A stretch of DNA of 64,000 bases from positions 1 to 64,000 of the forward strand of contig NZ_CP055931.1 in NCBI RefSeq assembly GCF_013927005.1, in the 5' to 3' direction. This document shows positions 53,318-62,111 of the stretch, in pieces. Position 1 is the stretch's first letter, and every line of letters begins with the position of its first letter. Under the pieces are notes generated by a model, which did not search any database, had not been told where the DNA came from, and worked only from the letters and a program-made list of their open reading frames with translations. The translations under genes were made by a program, and so were the position numbers. This DNA is from Enterobacter sp. RHBSTW-00175 (GTDB lineage Bacteria; Pseudomonadota; Gammaproteobacteria; Enterobacterales; Enterobacteriaceae).

Positions 53318-53749
53318 TCAGGCTGGCAGCTCGAACCCGATTTTCGTGAGTGCCTCGACGCACGCATCCTGATCCTGCTGATAGTTGCCTCCGGAGATGC
53401 CGATCCCGCCGATCAACTTCCCGTCTTCCAGGATCGGATAGCCTCCGCCGACAGCGACCATCCGGGGGCGATAGGCCAGCGGCGCCACTTTTGGATCGTT
53501 CGAAACATAGTCGTTCCAGACATGGGTGGGGTACCCAAACGAGGCGGAACTCCAAGCCTTGTCGATGGCAACATCGACGGTGAGAAACGGCGCGTCATCA
53601 GTGCGCTCGAACGCGCGCAGGTTACCGGTGGCGTCGACGACGGCGACCGCAGCCGGGATGCCGATTGTACGTGCCGCGGCGATCGCCGCGTCGATGAGGG
53701 CGACGGCGGTTTCGCGGTTGATCGAGGCGGTGGCAATGGATTTCGTCAT
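53318..53749 (-). CDS. HbpS/GlcG-family heme-binding protein
   Basis: A 143-residue protein of the GlcG/HbpS family: ALIDAAIAAARTIGIPAAVAVVDATGNLRAFERTDDAPFLTVDVAIDKAWSSASFG and the Gly-rich VAVGGGYPILEDGKLIGGIGISGGNYQQDQDACVEAL. HbpS members sense haem or iron-linked oxidative stress extracellularly; this one has no signal peptide, so a cytoplasmic role is likely. It lies 73 bp after the MDR 2 gene on the same strand, so it may share its promoter. Confidence 0.83.
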   Translation of the reverse strand: MTKSIATASINRETAVALIDAAIAAARTIGIPAAVAVVDATGNLRAFERTDDAPFLTVDVAIDKAWSSASFGYPTHVWNDYVSNDPKVAPLAYRPRMVAVGGGYPILEDGKLIGGIGISGGNYQQDQDACVEALTKIGFELPA

Positions 53750-53822
53750 GAAATTTCCTTCGCCGTGGCGTAATCCGTCCGGCGTTCTTGAGGTTAGAAA
53801 AGACGTTCGGCGGTGGCAGTCA

Positions 53823-54833
53823 TCAGAAGCCTTCGAGGACAATCTTGCCTCTTGCCGCGCCACTTTCGATCAGTGCGTGCACCGTCTTCAGATTGGCGGC
53901 ATTAATTGGCGACAATTTTTCGGTTAGCGTCGTGCGAATTTTGCCGTCGTCCACCAGCACCGCCAGCGAATTGAGGATCTTGCCCTGCTCATCCATGTCG
54001 GGCGTGCCGTAGAGCGACCGTGTGAACATCAGCTCGTGGTGGATCGACACTGCCTTGCGCTTGAACAGCATGACGTCGAGCGCCTTGGGATCGTCGATGA
54101 ATCCGAACCGTCCTTGCGGGGCGATCAGTTCGGCGATGTCGGATGCATGCTGCTCGGTATGCGTGGTCGAGAACACGAAAGCGGGAGCGCCGATGTTGAG
54201 CTCGGCAATCTGTGGCGCGAGCGGCCGAGAGTGGTCGATGACATGATGAGCCCCAAGCCCTTTAACCCACTCCTGGGTTTCCGGCCGAGAGGCGGTGGAG
54301 ATGACGATGAGATCCGTGCGCTGTCGAGCGATCTGGATGGCGATCGACCCGACCCCACCCGCACCACCGATGATGAGGATCGCCGCCGCCCCGGGAACGG
54401 GCTTCGTCACGTCCAGGCGATCGAACATGGCTTCCCAGGCCGTCAACGTCGTGAGTGGCAGCGCCGCCGCTTCCGCCCAGTCGAGCGACGCGGGTTTACG
54501 ACCGACGATCCGGGCGTCGACGAGATGGAACTCCGCATTGGTGCCAGGCCTTATGAGCGATCCGGCATAATAGACCTCGTCGCCTACCGCGAACTGCGTC
54601 ACGTCGGGGCCGACCTCTTGCACGATCCCGGCCGCATCCCATCCCAGCACTTTCCAATCGCCATCAGCGGGCGGCGTGCTGCTGCGGATTTTGTAGTCGA
54701 CCGGGTTGACCGAGACAGCCTTCACCTCAACCAGGATATCGCCTCCTTCAGCGACAGGCCGAGGCAGATCAATGTCGACCAGAGAGGCGTCCTCGGCGAT
54801 GGGTCCCGGAACCTTGTAACCAACGGCTTTCAT
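53823..54833 (-). CDS. Zinc-type alcohol dehydrogenase/quinone-reductase-like MDR protein 2
   Basis: A 336-residue NADPH-dependent MDR protein of the ZADH1 type: MKAVGYKVPGPIAEDASLVDIDLPRP, VSVNPVDYKIRSS, LGWDAAGIVQEVGPDVTQFAVGDEVYYAG, and the nucleotide fold ILIIGGAGGVGSIAIQIARQ. No catalytic-zinc ligands. It is only distantly similar to MDR 1. Its promoter region (54834-54990) carries an LysR-box-like element and a MarR-type palindrome, so it looks like a central member of the island regulon. Confidence 0.88.
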   Translation of the reverse strand: MKAVGYKVPGPIAEDASLVDIDLPRPVAEGGDILVEVKAVSVNPVDYKIRSSTPPADGDWKVLGWDAAGIVQEVGPDVTQFAVGDEVYYAGSLIRPGTNAEFHLVDARIVGRKPASLDWAEAAALPLTTLTAWEAMFDRLDVTKPVPGAAAILIIGGAGGVGSIAIQIARQRTDLIVISTASRPETQEWVKGLGAHHVIDHSRPLAPQIAELNIGAPAFVFSTTHTEQHASDIAELIAPQGRFGFIDDPKALDVMLFKRKAVSIHHELMFTRSLYGTPDMDEQGKILNSLAVLVDDGKIRTTLTEKLSPINAANLKTVHALIESGAARGKIVLEGF

Positions 54834-54934
54834 CGGTGTCTCCAGCTTGCTGTATCCTGAAGTCTTATCGATCAGATCGAAATTTCTTCCGAAATATACT
54901 CAGGATTTAAAGATTTCGCGTGTCAGACTATGAA

Positions 54935-54954
54935 GGTATGCGCGCAACATATCC
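54935..54954. promoter_or_regulatory. MarR-type palindrome, site 7 (imperfect)
   Basis: GGTATG...CATATCC arms around CGCGCAA. It abuts the LysR-box-like copy d and lies about 100 bp before the MDR 2 start. Confidence 0.5.
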
Positions 54955-54981
54955 AATAGCGGTACGACATAGTTTCCATAC
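54953..54981 (-). promoter_or_regulatory. LysR-box-like element, copy d
   Basis: On the minus strand GTATGGAAACTAT, then ATTGG at the same spacing as the other copies, 120 bp before the MDR 2 ATG. The 54982-55205 stretch beyond it shows no gene. Confidence 0.6.
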
Positions 54982-55205
54982 CTCGGAGCCGGATTCAGAA
55001 GTTTATCGAAAATAGCGGTTTATTGCTGTTCGGCGGGTGAGCATCCGGATGGAGGCGATAAGCGCCCAAGCGGTTGAGGAGTCGACCTCTCAGCGGTCGC
55101 GTTGGCAGGGGCGATCTCGCCCGCCGGTCTCACACCAACGTTGGCAAGCGACGGCGTCCGCTCGAAATCCGCTGACGGGGATACGCCTGCAATGCCGATT
55201 CGAAG

Positions 55206-55234
55206 CTATCGAAACTATAGCTACAGGGTATTGG
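55206..55234 (+). promoter_or_regulatory. LysR-box-like element, copy c
   Basis: CTATCGAAACTATAG, then ATTGG at fixed spacing, about 205 bp before the sulfite-oxidase-like gene. Region 55235-55438 is otherwise AT-rich and gene-free. Confidence 0.6.
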
Positions 55235-55438
55235 GAAATCATACTGGACTGACGCTATAGTCTTCACGCATAACCACGACTCAAAATGGTCCAACACTTT
55301 TCTCTACGCTAATAGAGAATCCGGTATTCTGATTTTCAGTGAATTGGCTCGTTCGGCGGTTGTGCGCGCAAAGATCTTTTACAGAATTCTGAACTGAATC
55401 AGGTTCTGGTCTGTCGTGACAAGCAAGGGGGTTTCGCT

Positions 55439-55822
55439 ATGGTCACCAGAGGTTTCACAGGCCGCGGTCCAGGCGGCGACCAGTCCGATCGGATACCGCC
55501 GGGTCAGCATCTCGTGGAGAATTTCCCTGTTCTGACGGCCGGGCCAACGCCGAGCGTGGAGCCCTCCGATTGGAAATTCACCGTCAAGATCGGTCCGAAG
55601 CCCGTCAAAGTGTGGAACTGGAGCGAGTTCAACGCCCTACCGAAGACCAAGATGACCCGAGACATTCACTGCGTCACGTCCTGGTCCAAGCTGGATACCG
55701 CCTGGGAGGGCGTACTCATCGAAGACATCCTTGCAGATGCAGGGCTCGATCGGCCCACCGATTTCGTCTTGGCGCACTGCTACGATAATTACTGGGGTCG
55801 GTTCCGGCTGAGGGCGAAATGA
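55439..55822 (+). pseudogene. Sulfite-oxidase-like molybdopterin oxidoreductase, truncated by Tn D
   Basis: From ATG 55439 (AAGGGGG upstream): MVTRGFTGRGPGGDQSDRIPPGQHLVENFPVLTAGPTPSVEPSDWKFTVKIGPKPVKVWNWSEFNALPKTKMTRDIHCVTSWSKLDTAWEGVLIEDILADAG. RDIHCVTSWSKLD holds the Mo-binding Cys. This is the first half of a YuiH/MsrP-like sulfite-oxidase-fold enzyme (normally about 200 or more residues). At 55794 it runs into the Tn D end and stops after eight foreign residues. MsrP-type relatives repair oxidised periplasmic methionine. The remnant is unlikely to be active. Confidence 0.85.
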
Positions 55823-55826
55823 CACC

Positions 55827-58724
55827 CTAAGCTTTCGGTTCCTTGGGCCAAAGATATTCGCCAGTCAGTAGAATGTGCGCCCAGCCCAATGGGGATATGT
55901 GGGGAAGAAATTCAGGGGGAACATCCAACCCTTCGTTCCGCCGCTCCGTGACGGCATGACCAAGATGGACGGTATTCCAGTAAATGATCACCGCAGTCAA
56001 TAAATTGAGCCCAGCGATTCGGTAGTGCTGCCCCTCTGTCGTGCGATCGCGAATTTCCCCCTGCCTCCCGATACGGAGCGCATTTTTGAGCGCATGGTGG
56101 GCCTCTCCCTTGTTAAGACCGATCTGAGCACGCCGCTGCATGTCCGTATCCAGGATCCACTCAATAATGAAAAGGGTCCGTTCAATACGACCAACTTCAC
56201 GAAGCGCAACTGCAAGGTTGTTTTGTCGTGGGTAAGAAGCGAGCTTGCGCAGGAGTTGGCTGGGCCTGATTTTGCCAGCGGTCATCGTCGCGGCACAACG
56301 GAAAATATCAGGCCAGTTCGCAACGATAAGATCCTCCCGGGCTTTTCCACCTACCAACTTGCGTAACTCCCTGGGGGTCGTATCGGGATTAAATACGTAC
56401 AACCGCTTCGATGGCAGATCCCTGATTCGCAGAACGAGATTGTAGCCGAGCAGGCTACTGGCTCCGAACAAATGGTCGGTGAATCCTGCTGTATCGGCAT
56501 ACTGTTCGCGAACATGGCGACCGACCTCGTTCATCAGTAGTCCATCGAGAATATACGGTGCCTCGCTCACGGTCGCCGGGATCGACTGACAAGCGAATGG
56601 CGCGAACTGGTCGCTTACGTGAGTATACGCTTTGAGGCCGGGAACAGAACCATATTTGGCATTGACCATGTTCATGGCTTCGCCATGCCGCGCTGTCGGG
56701 AAAAACTGACCATCGCTCGATGCTGACGTGCCCATCCCCCAGACGCGTGACATCGGCAGTTTACCCTGCGCGGCCACCACAATTGCCAATGCCTGGTTCA
56801 TGGCTTCGCTTTCAACATGCCAGCGGGCAAGGCGTGAGAGCTGCCAGTAATCATGCGTGTTTGTAGCTTCCGCCATCTTACGCAGGCCCAGATTGAGCCC
56901 TTCAGCGAGCAGGACGTTGAGCAGACCGATCCGGTCGCGACATGGAGCCCCGGTTCTCAGATGGGTAAACGCATCTGTGAAACCAAGGGCTGCATCAACT
57001 TCAAGCAGCATGTCGGTAATCCGAACGGACGGCATTCGGCGATACAGATCCAGTATGAGTGCCTCGGCACCATCCGGCACGTCTGCTGTCAACCTGTCGA
57101 TCCGCAACGTTCCATCTTCTATGCTACCGTGCGGAATAGTGCCGTTACGGGCAGCCCGGGCCAGCCGCTTAAGAGCGATCGTGAGTCGCGCCTTTCTGTC
57201 TGCCAGCCAATCATGTGGGTTGGAAGGCACGGCCAGTTTTGCATTTTCCTGCGCCGCGATCATCGGCACCAGTACCTGCTTGAGGTCACCATAGCGGCGC
57301 GAATGAGCGAGCCAGACATCTCCGGAACGAAAAGCATCCCGGAGGTGAAAGAGTACCGCCACTTCCCAAAGACGGGTATCTCCTTTTTCCTGAGCTCGTA
57401 AATGACGGTTCCATTTGGAGCTGGGCCGCAGGAAACGCCTTTCTGGCGATGCAACACCTTTCATCTCTCCGATCGACAAAGCTGCTGCTACCAATGGTCC
57501 GGCGACCGGCGCGGCTTCGAGCTTCAGACAGCGCAACATGCGGGGCGCATAACGACGAAAGCGATGGTATCCCTGCCCGACATATGCAAGAGGCTCATCG
57601 GCTAGCGTGTTGCTGAGTTGAGTCCCTGTCGCTACCAGTTGAGCGAGCCGGTCCCATGCAACCGAACTGGCGACAGCCATCTCCAGCGGGGTTCCGTCAC
57701 TGCGGGCCTCAAGCAACGAAGCTCCCAGCGCGGTGAAGGTACGGATCGTATCCGTGAGTGTGGCTTTAGAGCCGGAAATTGTTTCGTCATGCTGGCGCTT
57801 CGCTTCCCGCCAGGTTTTTCCTACGATCCTGTCATGGGTTTCGACTATGGCATCAGCAATCGCCGCTTCCCACTCCACAACACAGACGGCAAGGATCGCC
57901 CAGCGGCGGTCCGAAGTGATGTCACGCAAACCGTCGGTGAAGTAGCGTTCACCCTGCCGACGCAGCCGGGCAATGCGATGGGCAGGTATGCTGGCCAAAG
58001 CACTATGATTGATATTCAGGGTACGCAGAAATTCGAGCCTGTCGAGCAAACGGTTAGCAGCAGCCGAGTTGTTACCAACCTCGAAGTTGCGAAGCCAGAT
58101 GAAACGACTGATATTGCCGGCGAGCATTTCACTCAGAAGTTTGTCCAGGTGATCGCGAACATCCGCTGTTAAATTTTCCGCAATCCGCGTTTCAATCCGC
58201 CGCTCAGCGGCGACCAGAGCATCCGCGCACAAGCGCTCGATTGTCGATACTGCGGGCAGAATGGTGGAAGTTTCCCGACACCGCACAATAAAACGATGAG
58301 CAAGATCCTCGTTTGATCTGGCATCTTCGGCCTGGCCGAAAGTCCACTCCCGCAGATCACGGGCACCACGGCCCGTGAAGGTCTTGTAGCCGTAAATTTC
58401 GCGCAGCGTGTCCATGTGCTGCTGACGGGTTTGGCGCCGTGTGGCATAAGTGAGAAGCGCATCAGCCGGAACTCCAAGCTGAGCACCGACGAAGGAAAGG
58501 ACTTCACGCGGGATCATCTCACCAGGAGCCAGTGCACGGCCCGGATATCGTAAGGCACAAAGTTGCAGGGCAAAGCCAATCCTGTTTTCCGGTCTGCGGC
58601 GCTGCCTAATGTTTTCCAGGTCATCATCGCCCAGCGTGTAGAACTTCAGTAGCGACAGTTCGTCCGTGGGCAGATCGAACAGCGCTGCTCGCTGCCGTTC
58701 GGTGAAAATATGGCGTCGTGACAT
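55827..58724 (-). CDS. tnpA: Tn3-family transposase TnpA of Tn D
   Basis: A 965-residue transposase (MSRRHIFTERQRAALFDLPTDELSLLKFYTLGDDDLENIRQRRRPENRIGFALQLCALRYPGR). The catalytic domain has LLNVLLAEGLNLGLRKMAEATNTHDYWQLSRLARWH, TSASSDGQFFPTARHG and NKGEAHHALKNALRIGRQGEIRDRTTEGQHYRIAGLNLLTAVIIYWNTVHL. It is far from the Tn21-type TnpA and closer to the Tn5393 type by recognition. The stop lies in the left repeat. Intact. Confidence 0.92.
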   Translation of the reverse strand: MSRRHIFTERQRAALFDLPTDELSLLKFYTLGDDDLENIRQRRRPENRIGFALQLCALRYPGRALAPGEMIPREVLSFVGAQLGVPADALLTYATRRQTRQQHMDTLREIYGYKTFTGRGARDLREWTFGQAEDARSNEDLAHRFIVRCRETSTILPAVSTIERLCADALVAAERRIETRIAENLTADVRDHLDKLLSEMLAGNISRFIWLRNFEVGNNSAAANRLLDRLEFLRTLNINHSALASIPAHRIARLRRQGERYFTDGLRDITSDRRWAILAVCVVEWEAAIADAIVETHDRIVGKTWREAKRQHDETISGSKATLTDTIRTFTALGASLLEARSDGTPLEMAVASSVAWDRLAQLVATGTQLSNTLADEPLAYVGQGYHRFRRYAPRMLRCLKLEAAPVAGPLVAAALSIGEMKGVASPERRFLRPSSKWNRHLRAQEKGDTRLWEVAVLFHLRDAFRSGDVWLAHSRRYGDLKQVLVPMIAAQENAKLAVPSNPHDWLADRKARLTIALKRLARAARNGTIPHGSIEDGTLRIDRLTADVPDGAEALILDLYRRMPSVRITDMLLEVDAALGFTDAFTHLRTGAPCRDRIGLLNVLLAEGLNLGLRKMAEATNTHDYWQLSRLARWHVESEAMNQALAIVVAAQGKLPMSRVWGMGTSASSDGQFFPTARHGEAMNMVNAKYGSVPGLKAYTHVSDQFAPFACQSIPATVSEAPYILDGLLMNEVGRHVREQYADTAGFTDHLFGASSLLGYNLVLRIRDLPSKRLYVFNPDTTPRELRKLVGGKAREDLIVANWPDIFRCAATMTAGKIRPSQLLRKLASYPRQNNLAVALREVGRIERTLFIIEWILDTDMQRRAQIGLNKGEAHHALKNALRIGRQGEIRDRTTEGQHYRIAGLNLLTAVIIYWNTVHLGHAVTERRNEGLDVPPEFLPHISPLGWAHILLTGEYLWPKEPKA

Positions 58725-58818
58725 ACAAATTCGTCCCTTTTGAAGTATAGTCTGTTTTGGACAACAGCCAGCCCATATAAATCAGGGCGTTCCGATACAA
58801 AAATCCAGGAGGGTTCAA
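58725..58818. other. Probable res site of Tn D
   Basis: A 94-bp AT-rich spacer between divergent tnpA and tnpR, the standard place for the resolution site and both promoters. Subsites are not assigned. Confidence 0.5.
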
Positions 58819-59424
58819 TTGGGACATCGTGCCGCCATTTACTGCCGGGTTTCAACAGCGGATCAGTCTTGTGAACGCCAGGAATTTGATCTGCGAGCCT
58901 TCGCCGGCCGTGCCGGCTACGACGTGGTGGGAATATTTAAGGAAACAGGTTCAGGAACTAAACTCGACCGGGCCGAGCGAAAGAAAGTCCTGGCGCTTGC
59001 CCAGTCCAGACAAATTGATGCAATCCTGGTCACTGAGCTTTCCCGGTGGGGGCGCTCGACGCTCGATCTGCTCAATACGCTACGTGAACTGGAGAACTGG
59101 AAGGTTTCCGTGATAGCCATGAATGGAATGGCGTTCGATCTTTCGTCGCCGTATGGACGAATGCTGGCGACGTTTCTTTCCGGCATTGCGGAGTTTGAGC
59201 GGGATCTCATCAGCGAGCGGGTCAAGTCAGGCCTTGCTGTTGCGAAGGCACGTGGTAAGAGGCTTGGTCGTCAGGCCGGAGTGCGACCAAAATCAGACCG
59301 ACTTTTGCCTAAGGTGGTTGCGATGAGGGCCGAGGGACGCAGCTATCGCTGGATCGCACGCGAGCTCGGTATCAGCAAGAATACCGTCGCTGACATCGTG
59401 CAACGACACAGAGCTAACGCTTAG
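58819..59424 (+). CDS. tnpR: Serine resolvase TnpR of Tn D
   Basis: A 201-residue resolvase from TTG 58819 (GGAGGG 6 bp upstream): GHRAAIYCRVSTADQSCERQEFDLRAFAGRAGYDVVGIFKETGSGTKLDRAERKKVL, catalytic Ser in RVSTADQ, VTELSRWGRSTLDLLNTL, the FLSGIAEFERDLISERVKSGLAVAKARGKRLGR helix and the C-terminal helix-turn-helix YRWIARELGISKNTVADIV. Its stop is at the right terminal repeat. Divergent from tnpA. Confidence 0.9.
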   Translation: MGHRAAIYCRVSTADQSCERQEFDLRAFAGRAGYDVVGIFKETGSGTKLDRAERKKVLALAQSRQIDAILVTELSRWGRSTLDLLNTLRELENWKVSVIAMNGMAFDLSSPYGRMLATFLSGIAEFERDLISERVKSGLAVAKARGKRLGRQAGVRPKSDRLLPKVVAMRAEGRSYRWIARELGISKNTVADIVQRHRANA

Positions 59425-59457
59425 GGTGTCATTTCGCCCTCAGCCGGAACCGACCCC

Positions 59458-59772
59458 AAGCACGGTGTCCAGTTCAGGAGCCTCACCGACTCCATCGACA
59501 CCGGCACACCATCCGGGCGGTTCTTCTTCCACGTCATGGCGAGCCTTGCCGAAATGGAGCGCGAGCTGACCGTCGAGCGCACCCGCGCCGGGCTGGAAGT
59601 CGCCAAGCAGCTCGGCCGCAAAGGCGGCCGCAAGCCGAAGATGACCGACAGCAAGATCGAGTCGGCCAAGAAGCTGCTGGCCAGCGGGGTGCCGCCCAAG
59701 GACGTGGCCAAGAACCTCGGCGTGTCCATTCCGACGCTGTACCGCTGGGTGCCAGCCTCCACGCACGCTTAG
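59458..59772 (+). pseudogene. tnpR: 5'-truncated tnpR of Tn B type
   Basis: KHGVQFRSLTDSIDTGTPSG... to PTLYRWVPASTHA, the last 104 residues of the resolvase at 47266, cut by the right end of Tn D. The catalytic N-terminus is missing. It ends in a terminal repeat (59768-59784 and 61112-61132) split by IS copy 5, so it is the tnpR end of another Tn B-type copy, possibly the partner of the tnpA end at 20947-25103. Confidence 0.88.
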
Positions 59773-59784
59773 CGTGCTTTATTT

Positions 59785-61111
59785 AATGAGATGGTCACTC
59801 CCTCCTTCCCGGTACTATGCTGAGGACAGGCTTTCATTCGGAGAACTATCATGGAAAACATTGCGCTCATTGGTATCGATCTGGGTAAAAACTCTTTCCA
59901 TATTCATTGCCAGGATCGTCGCGGGAAGGCTGTTTACCGTAAAAAATTTACCCGGCCAAAGTTGATCGAATTTTTGGCGACATGCCCCGCTACAACCATC
60001 GCAATGGAAGCCTGTGGCGGTTCTCACTTTATGGCACGCAAGTTGGAAGAGTTGGGGCATTCCCCAAAGCTGATATCACCACAATTTGTCCGCCCGTTCG
60101 TTAAAAGCAATAAAAACGACTTTGTCGACGCCGAAGCTATTTGTGAAGCTGCATCGCGTCCGTCTATGCGTTTTGTGCAGCCCAGAACGGAATCTCAGCA
60201 GGCAATGCGGGCTCTGCATCGTGTCCGTGAATCCCTGGTTCAGGATAAGGTAAAAACAACCAATCAAATGCATGCTTTTCTGCTGGAATTTGGCATTAGC
60301 GTTCCCCGAGGAGCTGCCGTTATTAGCCGACTGAGTACCATTCTTGAGGATAATAGTTTGCCTCTTTACCTCAGCCAGTTATTGCTGAAATTACAACAGC
60401 ATTATCACTATCTTGTTGAGCAGATTAAAGATTTGGAATCCCAGTTGAAACGAAAGTTGGACGAAGATGAGGTTGGACAGCGCTTGCTGAGCATTCCCTG
60501 CGTCGGAACACTGACAGCGAGTACTATTTCAACTGAGATTGGCGACGGGAAGCAGTACGCCAGCAGCCGTGACTTTGCGGCGGCAACAGGGCTTGTACCT
60601 CGGCAGTACAGCACGGGAGGTAGGACGACATTGCTGGGAATTAGTAAGCGAGGTAATAAAAAGATCCGAACTTTGTTGGTTCAATGTGCCAGGGTATTCA
60701 TACAAAAACTGGAACACCAGTCTGGCAAATTGGCCGATTGGGTCAGGGATTTACTGTGCCGGAAAAGCAACTTTGTCGTCACTTGTGCTCTGGCAAACAA
60801 GCTGGCCAGAATAGCCTGGGCCCTAACGGCACGACAGCAAACTTATGTAGCATAACGGCAGAAATACACCGGTTTAAAGAATTACTGATCTGGTTTTGCG
60901 AATACTGATATTGATGATACTAACGGCCCACCGGCCTGTTGAGGAACCTGTAAAACGGAAAGGCTCATTGAAGCCGTATATTTTCTGGAGGTTCATCAGG
61001 CGCGGAACTCATCAAGGCGCGGGAATAAAATCCCATTCAGACGCCGGATAGATTCAAGCAAGCCAACTTGTCGTCAAAATCGGTGTTGCAAAAACGGGAG
61101 TGACCATAGAT
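59785..61111 (+). mobile_element. IS4321/IS5075-type element, copy 5
   Basis: 1327 bp in the tnpR-end repeat. The outer repeat piece reads GACGTCCCC instead of GACGACCCC, a second repeat variant. Confidence 0.9.
59851..60855 (+). CDS. IS110/IS1111-family transposase, copy 5
   Basis: 334 residues, the same translation as copies 2-4. Intact. Confidence 0.92.
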   Translation: MENIALIGIDLGKNSFHIHCQDRRGKAVYRKKFTRPKLIEFLATCPATTIAMEACGGSHFMARKLEELGHSPKLISPQFVRPFVKSNKNDFVDAEAICEAASRPSMRFVQPRTESQQAMRALHRVRESLVQDKVKTTNQMHAFLLEFGISVPRGAAVISRLSTILEDNSLPLYLSQLLLKLQQHYHYLVEQIKDLESQLKRKLDEDEVGQRLLSIPCVGTLTASTISTEIGDGKQYASSRDFAAATGLVPRQYSTGGRTTLLGISKRGNKKIRTLLVQCARVFIQKLEHQSGKLADWVRDLLCRKSNFVVTCALANKLARIAWALTARQQTYVA

Positions 61112-61132
61112 TCCGTTTTCTGAGACGTCCCC

Positions 61133-61412
61133 TAGCTGGCTTATCAGGCAGATTCCGGACCGCTTTTTTGACGTTTTATCCGGAACCGAATGCGCGGAAA
61201 TTGATGGTATTGCGCATGACGGTTTACTGCATGATACTGAACACAAGACAGCATACCCTGTTGCAGGAAGAGGTTTCCGAAAGGTGGATAACTGATCGGA
61301 TGCTATCAGTCCATCACATCATCATGGCACCGACAGTTCCCGGACCCCATCCCCGACAGCATCAGAACCAATATCCTCCCGCTATGCGGTGTATTTAACG
61401 AGAGAGTCATAA
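61133..61412. other. Intergenic region before the sigma factor gene
   Basis: No gene or clear promoter recognised in 280 bp. GC falls back to the enterobacterial level here, marking the right edge of the inserted DNA. Confidence 0.4.
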
Positions 61413-61955
61413 ATGGAGCAACTGAACGGCACGCCGCCTTGCCTTATGAAGGCGTGGAAGAAGCATGAACACGAACTTCTTTGCTGGTTACTCAGACAAG
61501 TGGGTAATGAGGCTGATGCTGATGATCTGATACAGGAAACCTTTCTCCGGGCAATACGACAACATGGGAAATTCTGTGCCATCGTGAATGCCAGAGCCTG
61601 GCTGTTTGAGGTTGCCCGGCATCTGCTTATTGATAAAAGCCGCCAGCAGCGTCCATTTATGCCTCTCCACGATGATTTATCATTGCCGGATAATACGCCT
61701 GAAACTGTCGACTCACTGGCTGGTTGTCTGCCCCGCATCCTGGATAAAATGGCAGAGTCTGATCGGATTATCCTTACGCTCTGTGATCTTGAGGGGATGA
61801 AACAGGCTGATTTTGCAGACCGAAATGGTCTGACACTTGCGGCAACCAAATCGCGTTTATCCCGGGCGAGGGATAGGCTGCATAGGAAACTTTCCAGCAA
61901 TTGCCAGATCAGACTGGATGAGTATGGTCGGGTATGTTGTTTCACTCCCAAGTGA
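61413..61955 (+). CDS. ECF-type RNA polymerase sigma factor (SigZ-like)
   Basis: A 180-residue sigma factor. Region 2: WLLRQVGNEADADDLIQETFLRAIRQH...NARAWLFEVARHLLIDKSRQQ. Region 4: ILDKMAESDRIILTLCDLEGMKQADFADRNGLTLAATKSRLSRARDRLHRKL. The C-terminus carries a cysteine-bearing tail (NCQIRLDEYGRVCCF) typical of SigZ-like proteins. No anti-sigma gene is adjacent. GAGAG precedes the ATG. It precedes the permease-thioredoxin pair by 156 bp and may drive it. Confidence 0.88.
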   Translation: MEQLNGTPPCLMKAWKKHEHELLCWLLRQVGNEADADDLIQETFLRAIRQHGKFCAIVNARAWLFEVARHLLIDKSRQQRPFMPLHDDLSLPDNTPETVDSLAGCLPRILDKMAESDRIILTLCDLEGMKQADFADRNGLTLAATKSRLSRARDRLHRKLSSNCQIRLDEYGRVCCFTPK

Positions 61956-62111
61956 AGAATCTGTTTCCCCTTCTGGGGTTACCGATAAGCTATTGCAGTG
62001 AAATCCTGTTCAATAACATTTCTCAGCAAATGAAATAAATCGAAAAAAACTGCATCCTTTTCTGTCAAACAGCGTCTTCCCGAAAAACAACCGTCGTGAG
62101 GCCTGTCCGTT

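Larger units (their letters stand above)
55794..59457. mobile_element. Tn D: Tn3-family transposon of a second lineage
   Basis: 3664 bp with perfect 38-bp terminal repeats (GGGGTCGGTTCCGGCTGAGG... at 55794-55831, complement at 59420-59457). It contains only tnpA and divergent tnpR. The flanks differ: TTACT on the left inside the sulfite-oxidase-like gene, AAGCA on the right inside a Tn B-type tnpR. So the two sides come from different loci, most simply through a deletion next to Tn D or recombination between two copies. Confidence 0.88.
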
